DNA of 32,767 nucleotides from Pandoraea sp. ASV26 (GTDB lineage Bacteria; Pseudomonadota; Gammaproteobacteria; Burkholderiales; Burkholderiaceae), in the NCBI RefSeq assembly GCF_016428915.1, contig NZ_JAELTP010000063.1, forward strand, positions 1 to 32,767, given 5' to 3'. Below the pieces are notes generated by a model, which was not told the DNA's origin, did no database searches, and was given only the letters and a program-made list of their open reading frames with translations. The position numbers and the translations under genes were made by a program. The stretch's first letter is position 1, and each line of letters opens with the position of its first letter. Positions 1-6,764 of the stretch are shown one piece after another.

Positions 1-1686
1 GAACATCAGTTGATCCTGATCCTGCGGGATGTAACGCTGGCCGACCTGGCTCCAGATACCGATCTGGCGGAACAGACCTTCCATACCGAAGGTGCGCGAT
101 TCATCCGGCACGATCGGCACGATACGCTGACCCAGCGCCTTGTCCTTGAGCAGCACGTTGAGAATACGCACGAACGCCATCGTCGTCGAAATCTCACGCC
201 CTTCGGCGGTCGCCTTGAGCAGTGCGTCGAATGCGCCCAATGCGGGCACCGGCAGCGAGGCCGCCTTGGTGCGGCGCTGCGGCAGGTAGCCACCCAGCTC
301 CATGCGGCGAGCGCGCATGTATTCCAGTTCCTTCGAGCCTTCCTCGAACTTCAGGTACGGCACGTCGGCAATCTGATCGTCCGGGATCGGCAGCTTGAAC
401 TGGTCGCGGAATTTCTTGAGCGACTCCACCGGCATCTTCTTCTGCTGGTGGGTAATGTTCATGGCCTGACCGGCCTCGCCCATGCCATAACCCTTGATGG
501 TCTTGGCCAGGATGACGGTCGGTTGCCCCTTGTGTTGCGTGGCCGACTGATACGCCGCGTAAATCTTGTGCGGATCATGGCCGCCGCGGTTCAGCGCCCA
601 GATGTCTTCATCGGACCAATCGGCGACCATCGCCTTGAGTTCCGGCGTGTTGAAGAAGTGCTCGCGAACGTAGGCGCCATCCTTCGACTTGTACGTCTGA
701 TACTCGCCGTCCACGCACTCCATCATGCGCTTCATCAGCAAGCCCTTCTTGTCGCGGGCAAGCAGCGAATCCCAGCGGCTGCCCCAGATCACCTTGATGA
801 CGTTCCAGCCGGCACCACGGAATTCCGACTCGAGTTCCTGAATGATCTTGCCATTACCGCGCACCGGGCCGTCCAGGCGCTGCAGATTACAGTTGATCAC
901 GAACACGAGGTTGTCGAGCTGCTCACGACCGGCCATGCCGATGGCACCCAGCGATTCCGGCTCATCCGTTTCGCCGTCACCAAGGAACGCCCAGACCTTG
1001 CGGCCTTCGGTCTTCACGATAGCGCGCGACTCGAGGTACTTCATGAAGCGCGCCTGGTAGATCGCCATGATCGGGCCCAGTCCCATCGACACCGTCGGGA
1101 ACTGCCAGAAGTCAGGCATCAGCCACGGGTGCGGGTACGACGACAGACCGCCACCATCCACTTCCTGACGGAAATTCTCGAGCTGGCTCATTTCCAGACG
1201 ACCCAGCAAGAACGCGCGGCTATATACGCCCGGCGACGAGTGTCCTTGCACGAAGACCAGATCGCCACCGTGCTTGTCGGAAGGGGCGTGCCAGAAGTGA
1301 TTGAAACCGACGTCGTAAAGCGTTGCTGCCGAGGCGAACGAGGCAATGTGGCCGCCAACGTTCGTGTCCTTGCCGGCACGCAGCACCATCGCGATCGCAT
1401 TCCAGCGGGTGTACGAGCGGATCGTGTGCTCGATCTCCTGATCGCCGGGAATACGGGCCTGCTGGTCGACAGGGATGGTGTTGATATAGGGGGTGTTGGC
1501 CGAGAACGGGTGATGTTCGCCATTAATACGAGCGAACTCGATCAGCTTCTCGAGCAGGTAGTGGGCACGTTCCGGGCCCTCAGCAGCCAGCACGCCTTCG
1601 AGCGAGGCCAGCCATTCTTGCGTTTCTTGGGGATCAGCGTCCGCAGGGGATACGATCTTCAGGGCTTCTTCAGGTACGGCGGACAT
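1..1686 (-). CDS. aceE: Pyruvate dehydrogenase E1 component, homodimeric type (partial, N-terminal part)
   Basis: E1 subunit of the pyruvate dehydrogenase complex: thiamine-diphosphate-dependent decarboxylation of pyruvate and acetyl transfer to the E2 lipoyl group. The minus-strand frame is open for 562 codons from the ATG at 1686 to the left edge, so the C-terminal third (family length near 900 residues) lies outside the window. The ThDP motif is visible as GDGETDEPES from about residue 236, followed by NLVFVINCNLQ. Other E1p-like stretches include GHSSPGVYSRAFL and KTIKGYGMG. A strong Shine-Dalgarno AAGGAGA lies just upstream of the ATG and fixes the start. In this family the E2 (aceF) and E3 genes usually follow, which would be beyond the edge. 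It is divergent from the histidine kinase gene at 2030, with about 340 bp between. Homodimeric E1 is certain; only the truncation limits the call. Confidence 0.97.
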   Translation of the reverse strand, partial: MSAVPEEALKIVSPADADPQETQEWLASLEGVLAAEGPERAHYLLEKLIEFARINGEHHPFSANTPYINTIPVDQQARIPGDQEIEHTIRSYTRWNAIAMVLRAGKDTNVGGHIASFASAATLYDVGFNHFWHAPSDKHGGDLVFVQGHSSPGVYSRAFLLGRLEMSQLENFRQEVDGGGLSSYPHPWLMPDFWQFPTVSMGLGPIMAIYQARFMKYLESRAIVKTEGRKVWAFLGDGETDEPESLGAIGMAGREQLDNLVFVINCNLQRLDGPVRGNGKIIQELESEFRGAGWNVIKVIWGSRWDSLLARDKKGLLMKRMMECVDGEYQTYKSKDGAYVREHFFNTPELKAMVADWSDEDIWALNRGGHDPHKIYAAYQSATQHKGQPTVILAKTIKGYGMGEAGQAMNITHQQKKMPVESLKKFRDQFKLPIPDDQIADVPYLKFEEGSKELEYMRARRMELGGYLPQRRTKAASLPVPALGAFDALLKATAEGREISTTMAFVRILNVLLKDKALGQRIVPIVPDESRTFGMEGLFRQIGIWSQVGQRYIPQDQDQLMF

Positions 1687-1771
1687 GGTGTCTCCTTGTC
1701 TGTCGTTAGCGGGTTGGCGTAACGGTCGATACCCGCTTCATGGACGGGCCCACCGGCTTTTTTACCGGGGC

Positions 1772-1801
1772 ATTGTACGAAGGTTATTCCTGCCTTCGCA
1801 A
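1772..1801 (-). promoter_or_regulatory. Candidate sigma-70 promoter of aceE
   Basis: On the minus strand TTGCGA (1801-1796) and TACAAT (1777-1772) are separated by 18 bp. Transcription would start near 1765, giving a leader of roughly 80 nt before the aceE ATG. The leader contains an A-rich stretch between two CCGG tetramers (about 1753-1769) that could fold weakly. The match is good at -10 and moderate at -35. Confidence 0.55.
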
Positions 1802-1847
1802 GCGAAATTTCAGATTACGATAATAAATTTCATGATGCGAAATTCTG
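1802..1847. promoter_or_regulatory. AT-rich repeated elements upstream of aceE (possible operator)
   Basis: The octamer GCGAAATT occurs twice in the same orientation, at 1802-1809 and 1837-1844, 35 bp apart. The first copy extends into GAAATTTC, a perfect palindrome (1804-1811). The second forms an inverted repeat AATTTC-N7-GAAATT (1826-1844). The stretch is markedly AT-rich and sits directly upstream of the candidate aceE -35 box, inside the 343-bp divergent aceE/kinase intergenic region (1687-2029). A role as a regulator-binding site is inferred from position and symmetry only. Confidence 0.4.
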
Positions 1848-2017
1848 TTGCGGTGCACATAAAATCAAGGGGTTGCCGGCACTATCAGATCACGATTCGA
1901 AAGCGTACCGATCGGTCTCAGCAGCACTTTGCGCTGTCGTCTTACCCAAAAGATCGGACACATCCGAAAAGCAATCCCTAACAGGTTCCGGCAAGGGGGA
2001 AACCGGCCGGCCTGCGC

Positions 2018-2023
2018 TACAAT
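2018..2023 (+). promoter_or_regulatory. -10 box of the histidine kinase gene, placed for a near-leaderless transcript
   Basis: TACAAT ends 6 bp before the ATG at 2030, so initiation at the usual 6-8 nt distance would fall on or next to the start codon. No purine-rich Shine-Dalgarno fits between the box and the ATG. The -35 is poor, with no TTGACA-like hexamer 16-18 bp upstream. Confidence 0.45.
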
Positions 2024-2029
2024 CTCGCC

Positions 2030-4513
2030 ATGCTTTCGCCACGCCTTGCCAACTCCGCTCCGCCGTCCCGGTCCGCCACGTCCCCTGCCCGCTCCAACCG
2101 CTGGTTGCAAGGGTTCGCGGAGTCGCATTACTACTTGCTGGTCCCGCTCGTCTCCATTGTGATCTTCCTCGTGGTGATGAGTTTGATCCTGTGGAGTCTG
2201 AATCGCCGCGAGACCGAGCAACAGCAGGACACGTTGTATCGGAACGTGGCATGGGCGCAGCAGCAGATCCGCCTCAACATGCTGGCCATTCAGGACCAAA
2301 TCAGTTCTCTTGCCCGCGACACGGCGGCAAAGCCGCAGGACGTGACGCACTTCCAGAATACGGCGAGCGAACTGATGCAGAATCATGCGGACATCGTCTT
2401 CATGAACTGGCTCGATGCGTCGCAGCGTCCGAAATGGGCGGTGCCGGCCGATTCGCCTTTCGCTTCGCGGTTGCAAGGCTCGGCGCAGCATCCGATGGAG
2501 GATGAACTGCTGGTCGCGTTCCGCGCGGCCCGCGATTCGCGCCGCTCGGCCTATTCCACGCTGATCTACGACGCCTCCGGGGCAAGCTATATCGTTGTGC
2601 AGGTCCCCGTGCTGCGCGAGCGAGAATTTCTCGGCACGATCAGCGCGGTGTATTCCGTGGAGGGCCTGCTCATTCACGAGTTGCCGCAAGAGCTTGGCGA
2701 CAAATTCAAGGTGTCGTTCATCGACACACACAACAACGAGTTGGCGACGACGTCGACACGCCCGCCATTACCTCGCGACGTCTCTTACGAGCTGCTCCTC
2801 GATCCGCCCGGTCACAGTCTTGCCGTGCGAATCTACTCGTATCCGGCGGTCGGCAATTTCGTCAACAACACGCTGGTCTGGCTGATTGCGGGCTTGTCCT
2901 GCTTCGTTCTCTGGAGCCTCTGGAGTCTGTGGCGGCATACGCGCCAGCGGTTCGAGGCACAACAGGCGCTGTTCAACGAGACGTCGTTCCGCCGCGCGAT
3001 GGAAAACTCGATCGTGATCGGCATGCGGGTGCTCGACCTTCAGGGCCACATCACTTATGTGAACCCCGCGTTCTGCCGGATGACGGGCTGGGACGAGCCG
3101 GATCTCATGAACCGGGCACCGCCCTATCCTTACTGGCCCAAGGATGACATCCACGAGATGCAGCGTCGCATCGACATGACACTGCGTGGCAAGGCGCCCT
3201 CGCATGGCTTCGAAATTCGCGTGCAGCGCAAGGACGGCACGATCTTCTACGCGCGCATGTTCGTCTCACCGCTCGTGGACGCGCACGGCCGCCAAACGGG
3301 CTGGATGTCCTCGCTGACCGACATCAGCGAACCGAAGCGGGCGCGCGAGGAACTCGCCGCCGCGCATGAGCGGTTCACGACCGTTCTCGAAAGTCTCGAC
3401 GCGTCGGTGTCCGTACTCGCCGTCGACAAGGCTGAGTTGCTGTTTGCAAACCGCTATTACCGCCAGTTGTTCGGCACGCGTCCCGAGGGCCATCTGGAAT
3501 TGTCGGGCGGCGGAGAACTCTCGCCGGCCTCGCTCGACCATATCGATATGGTCGATGCGTTTGCCGGCTTGCCCGCCGCGTCGCTCACCGACACGGCCGC
3601 CGAGACGCAGGAGATCTATCTGCCCACGCACCAGAAATGGTTCGAAGTCCGACGTCAATATATTCAGTGGGTGGACGGCCATTTGGCACAGTTGCAGGTG
3701 GCAACCGACATTACGGCGCGACGTCACGCCGAAGAGTTGGCCCGTCAGGAAGAAGAGCGTCTACAGTTCACGGGGCGTCTGACGACGATGGGCGAAATGG
3801 CCTCGTCGCTCGCCCACGAACTGAACCAGCCGCTCGCAGCCATCAACAACTATTGCATGGGCACAGCGGCCCTCGTTCGCGCGGGACGGACCTCGCCGGA
3901 AACGTTACTGCCTGCGCTGGAGAAAACGTCTCAGCAGGCGGTTCGCGCGGGCATGATCATCAAACGAATTCGTGCGTTCGTGAAGCGCAGCGAACCGAAA
4001 CGCCAACCGTCATCGATTTATGAGATCGTAGCGGACGCCGTGGGTCTCGCCGAAATCGAGGCACGCAAGCGGCGCATTCGTATCGTCACCGAGTTGCCCG
4101 CAGGACTGCCGCAGATCAACGTCGACCCGGTGCTCATCGAACAGGTGCTCGTGAACCTGCTCAAGAATGCCGCCGAAGCCATGCACGGCTATACGCCGCC
4201 GCCGGGCCAACGACGCGATTCCACCGTGCGTCTGCACGTGGAACGTCGCGACAAATCGGTCGAATTCCAGGTATCGGATCACGGCCCCGGCGTTGACGAA
4301 GCGACCATCGAACGATTGTTTGAACCGTTTTTCAGCACGAAATCGGACGGCATGGGCATGGGCCTGAATATCTGCCGTTCGATCATTGAATCGCACCACG
4401 GCCGTCTTTGGGTAGAAAACAATGAAATCGACGGCGTGCGGAATGGTTGTACTTTTTGTATTCTGTTACCGTTAGAAGGCGATACGACATCCGGATCCGG
4501 GGGAGGACTATGA
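2030..4513 (+). CDS. Membrane sensor histidine kinase with periplasmic sensor and two PAS-like domains (DctS-like)
   Basis: Sensor kinase of 827 residues. In order: a short cytoplasmic N-terminus; a transmembrane helix at about 34-57; a periplasmic sensor region of about 220 residues; a second helix at about 278-301; a PAS domain at about 319-432 (ITYVNPAFCRMTGWDE); a weaker PAS-like segment at about 445-563; a dimerisation/phosphoacceptor helix with His596 in AHELNQPLAAINNY; and an ATPase domain with N-box NLLKNAAEAM, G1 DHGPGVDE, F-box FEPFFSTKSDG and G2 GMGMGLNICRS. There is no attached receiver domain. The layout resembles DctS/FixL-type kinases that pair with FixJ-type regulators, and the stop codon overlaps the start of exactly such a regulator. 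The ligand cannot be read from the sequence; a small organic acid is a family-based guess. The ATG at 2030 is supported by a -10 box immediately upstream. Confidence 0.92.
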   Translation: MLSPRLANSAPPSRSATSPARSNRWLQGFAESHYYLLVPLVSIVIFLVVMSLILWSLNRRETEQQQDTLYRNVAWAQQQIRLNMLAIQDQISSLARDTAAKPQDVTHFQNTASELMQNHADIVFMNWLDASQRPKWAVPADSPFASRLQGSAQHPMEDELLVAFRAARDSRRSAYSTLIYDASGASYIVVQVPVLREREFLGTISAVYSVEGLLIHELPQELGDKFKVSFIDTHNNELATTSTRPPLPRDVSYELLLDPPGHSLAVRIYSYPAVGNFVNNTLVWLIAGLSCFVLWSLWSLWRHTRQRFEAQQALFNETSFRRAMENSIVIGMRVLDLQGHITYVNPAFCRMTGWDEPDLMNRAPPYPYWPKDDIHEMQRRIDMTLRGKAPSHGFEIRVQRKDGTIFYARMFVSPLVDAHGRQTGWMSSLTDISEPKRAREELAAAHERFTTVLESLDASVSVLAVDKAELLFANRYYRQLFGTRPEGHLELSGGGELSPASLDHIDMVDAFAGLPAASLTDTAAETQEIYLPTHQKWFEVRRQYIQWVDGHLAQLQVATDITARRHAEELARQEEERLQFTGRLTTMGEMASSLAHELNQPLAAINNYCMGTAALVRAGRTSPETLLPALEKTSQQAVRAGMIIKRIRAFVKRSEPKRQPSSIYEIVADAVGLAEIEARKRRIRIVTELPAGLPQINVDPVLIEQVLVNLLKNAAEAMHGYTPPPGQRRDSTVRLHVERRDKSVEFQVSDHGPGVDEATIERLFEPFFSTKSDGMGMGLNICRSIIESHHGRLWVENNEIDGVRNGCTFCILLPLEGDTTSGSGGGL

Positions 4514-5154
4514 CAACACCCAACACCAATATTGACCAAGAAACCGTCTTCGTTGTCGATGACGACGAAGCGGTCCGTGACTCGCTTCGCTGGCTTCTCG
4601 AGGCCAATGGCTACCATGTACGAGGTTTTGCCAGTGCCGAGGAGTTTCTTTCGCACTACAACGGACATCAGGTTGGCTGCCTGATTCTCGACGTCCGCAT
4701 GCCCGGCATGAGCGGGCTGGAGCTTCAGGAAAAGCTGGTCGAAAACCGCTTCAACATTCCGATTATCTTCGTGACGGGTCACGGTGACGTGCCGATGGCG
4801 GTCGATACGATGAAGAAAGGTGCGATGGACTTCATCGAAAAGCCGTTCGACGAAGCGGAACTCCGCGCTCAGGTCGAGCGGATGCTGTCGAAGGCGCGTC
4901 AAGACGCCAGCAGCCAACGTGAGCAGCAAGCCGCCGAGGACCTGCTCTCCAAGCTCACGAGCCGCGAACATCAGGTACTGGAACGCATTATTGCCGGCCG
5001 CCTGAACAAGCAGATTGCCGATGATCTTGGCATCAGCATCAAAACGGTCGAGGCCCACCGGGCCAACATCATGGAGAAGCTCAACGTCAATACTGTCGCC
5101 GACTTGCTCCGTCTCGCTCTCTCCAAGCGCTCGAGCGGGTCGCCTCGCCCCTGA
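4510..5154 (+). CDS. FixJ/DctR-type response regulator (receiver plus LuxR-type HTH)
   Basis: DNA-binding response regulator of 214 residues. The receiver domain (about 12-125) has the acidic pocket VVDDDE (Asp17-Asp19), phosphoacceptor Asp61 in LILDVRMPGMSG, conserved Thr89 and Lys111 in EKPF. The C-terminal LuxR-type helix-turn-helix (about 145-205) contains LTSREHQVLERIIAG and KTVEAHRANIMEKL. The ATG at 4510 overlaps the kinase stop (ATGA) and has a GGGAGGA Shine-Dalgarno, so translational coupling is likely. An upstream in-frame ATG within the kinase gene is possible but has no support from the receiver-domain boundary. It is presumably phosphorylated by the adjacent kinase. The target genes are unknown; the neighbouring aceE promoter region is one testable possibility. 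Confidence 0.95.
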   Translation: MTTPNTNIDQETVFVVDDDEAVRDSLRWLLEANGYHVRGFASAEEFLSHYNGHQVGCLILDVRMPGMSGLELQEKLVENRFNIPIIFVTGHGDVPMAVDTMKKGAMDFIEKPFDEAELRAQVERMLSKARQDASSQREQQAAEDLLSKLTSREHQVLERIIAGRLNKQIADDLGISIKTVEAHRANIMEKLNVNTVADLLRLALSKRSSGSPRP

Positions 5155-5179
5155 CCGAGGCACAGACTGCCGCATGCAC

Positions 5180-5209
5180 GGCACCTCGTTGATCCACTGA
5201 CGGGGTGCC
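5180..5209 (+). terminator. Hairpin after the response regulator gene (weak terminator candidate)
   Basis: GGCACCTCG (5180-5188) pairs with CGGGGTGCC (5201-5209) over 9 bp including one G-U, with a 12-nt loop. No U-tract follows, so it would not terminate alone by the intrinsic mechanism. It may act as a 3'-end barrier together with the C-rich tract downstream. Confidence 0.3.
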
Positions 5210-5370
5210 AGACTAACGGTCGGCAAATTGTCGGCCGGGTAACGTCTGTATGGCGTTGCTCGCCATAAACATCGAGCAGCGCCGGTTCCACGAAGCCTTT
5301 GGCTTCCCCAAGCCCTCGAATGGCAGCCGAAAACGCACGCTTGAACACACTTCAATGCGCGTTCCCGGCA

Positions 5371-5475
5371 ACTCGCCCTCTCCTACGCTCTCCCGCCATC
5401 TCGCGCCCCCTCGCGCTCTCTCGCCCCTTCCCGCCCCTTCTCGCACCCTATTCCACTATCTCCCGCCCGTTCCGG
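5371..5475 (+). repeat. C/T-rich tract with 10-nt periodicity (possible Rho-utilisation region)
   Basis: Part of the 425-bp gap between the response regulator gene and folD (5155-5579). The plus strand is dominated by C and T with few purines. Five consecutive imperfect decamers from 5401 to 5450 each begin TCGC, or CCGC in the fourth: tcgcgccccc, tcgcgctctc, tcgccccttc, ccgccccttc, tcgcaccctа-like. RNA read through from the regulator gene would be C-rich, G-poor and poorly structured, as expected of Rho loading sites. The rest of the gap contains a hairpin (5180-5209) and a -10 box; no gene was recognised. Confidence 0.4.
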
Positions 5476-5483
5476 CGCGCCGT

Positions 5484-5489
5484 TATAAT
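5484..5489 (+). promoter_or_regulatory. -10 box of the candidate folD promoter
   Basis: A perfect TATAAT lies about 90 bp before the folD ATG and just after the pyrimidine-rich tract. I see no good -35 hexamer at 16-18 bp upstream. Initiation near 5496 would give a leader of about 84 nt. Confidence 0.45.
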
Positions 5490-5579
5490 ACGGTCTTTGC
5501 GCCCGTCACCCGCCTGACCAGCGCTGCCGTATCCGGCCCCTCGGGCCAGCCCCCTTCCTTCATACGACATCCACGCATC

Positions 5580-6434
5580 ATGACCGCCACCCTCATCGAC
5601 GGCAACGCCCTCGCCAAACGCATTCGCGCCGAAGTTGCCACGCGCGCCGCCGCCCTCACCGCCCGCGGCCATCAGCCCGGTCTCGCCGTGATTCTGGTCG
5701 GCGAAGACCCTGCCAGCCAGGTCTACGTGCGCAACAAGGTCAAGGCTTGCGAAGACAACGGCCTGTATTCGTCGCTCGACCGCTATCCGGCGGACCTGAC
5801 GGAGAACGCCCTGCTCGCCCGCATCGATGAACTCAATCGCGATCCGAAGATCAACGGCATTCTCGTGCAACTCCCCCTGCCGAAGCACATCGATAGCCAC
5901 AAGGTGCTCGAAGCCATCGCGCCGGAAAAGGACGTCGACGGCTTCCACGTTTCGAATGCCGGCGCCCTGATGACCGGCGCCCCGCTGTTCCGCCCATGCA
6001 CGCCGTACGGCTGCATGAAGATGCTCGAATCGGTGGATTTCCCGTTGCGCGGCGCGGTGGCCGTGGTGATCGGTGCATCGAACATCGTTGGCAAGCCGAT
6101 GGCCATGATGCTGCTTCAGGCGGGCGCCACGGTCACGATCTGCAATAGCAAGACGCGTGATCTGGCTGCTCACACCCGCAACGCCGACGTTATCGTCGCC
6201 GCCGTGGGGAAGCGCAATATCGTCACGGCCGACATGATCAAGCCCGGCGCGGCGGTGATCGACGTCGGCATGAACCGTGACGACGAAGGCAAGCTGTGCG
6301 GTGACGTCGACTTCCACGGCGTCAAGGATGTGGCTGGCTACATCACGCCGGTGCCGGGCGGCGTCGGTCCGATGACGATCACCATGCTTCTCGTGAATAC
6401 CATCGAGGCAGCCGAGCGCGCACTGAACGCCTGA
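5580..6434 (+). CDS. folD: Bifunctional methylenetetrahydrofolate dehydrogenase / methenyltetrahydrofolate cyclohydrolase
   Basis: Cytosolic one-carbon enzyme that interconverts 5,10-methylene-THF, 5,10-methenyl-THF and 10-formyl-THF, supplying purine and formyl-methionine synthesis. The 284 residues match the family length. Visible features are catalytic Tyr49 and Lys53 in YVRNKVKAC, the substrate-site stretch [16 protein letters not shown], the dinucleotide-binding [11 protein letters not shown] and the C-terminal signature [10 protein letters not shown]. The ATG at 5580 was chosen because the conserved family N-terminus ([15 protein letters not shown]) starts there; the frame stays open upstream, but that part has low-complexity composition. 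No obvious Shine-Dalgarno precedes it. A strong intrinsic terminator follows, so it is probably monocistronic. Confidence 0.97.
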   Translation: MTATLIDGNALAKRIRAEVATRAAALTARGHQPGLAVILVGEDPASQVYVRNKVKACEDNGLYSSLDRYPADLTENALLARIDELNRDPKINGILVQLPLPKHIDSHKVLEAIAPEKDVDGFHVSNAGALMTGAPLFRPCTPYGCMKMLESVDFPLRGAVAVVIGASNIVGKPMAMMLLQAGATVTICNSKTRDLAAHTRNADVIVAAVGKRNIVTADMIKPGAAVIDVGMNRDDEGKLCGDVDFHGVKDVAGYITPVPGGVGPMTITMLLVNTIEAAERALNA

Positions 6435-6457
6435 TCGCCAAGCAGCACCGCTGTTCT

Positions 6458-6504
6458 CACAGGGCGCTCCCGACCAACAGGCCGGGTGCGCCCTTGTGGT
6501 TTTT
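6458..6504 (+). terminator. Intrinsic terminator of folD
   Basis: CACAGGGCGC (6458-6467) pairs with GCGCCCTTGTG (6488-6498) with one bulged T. Inside it, CCCG (6469-6472) pairs with CGGG (6483-6486), leaving a 10-nt loop. A GTTTTT run follows directly. Confidence 0.85.
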
Positions 6505-6621
6505 GGGCCTGTGCCGCAGCGCCCGGCGAATGGGCTGATGCCACGCTCGGAATGTCCCGAAAATTCCGTCTGTACCGCGTGACAAGACCGTGGTTCGCCC
6601 TCACCCCAATTCCCCCAAAAA

Positions 6622-6728
6622 ATCCGGTGAACGTAGGCCGGATATGGCTTTCCAACACGTTACCCGTTGGCTATCCCAATCGTGCCGGTTGAAAAAAACG
6701 ACTGGAAAATTCGACGGGATGCCCCCAC
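6622..6728 (+). promoter_or_regulatory. Upstream region of the oligopeptidase gene with a sigma-32-like promoter candidate
   Basis: The gap 6435-6764 holds the folD terminator and then about 260 bp without a recognisable gene. CTGGAA (6702-6707), 15 bp, then CCCCAC (6723-6728) resembles the heat-shock consensus CTTGAA-N13-17-CCCCAT. Initiation would be near 6735, shortly before the gene. Upstream there is an inverted repeat ATCCGG-N10-CCGGAT (6622-6643). Heat-shock control of the enterobacterial homologue opdA is known, which makes the match more interesting, but it is imperfect. Confidence 0.35.
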
Positions 6729-6764
6729 ACTCTTCGTAAGCCCCTTCAAGTGGACAACGAACGC

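Noticed and set aside
10-1722. A 570-codon open frame on the plus strand antisense to aceE
   Set aside because: It is a GC-driven shadow of the aceE frame; the product is Arg/His/Leu-rich and resembles no protein family, while the minus strand encodes an unmistakable E1 enzyme.
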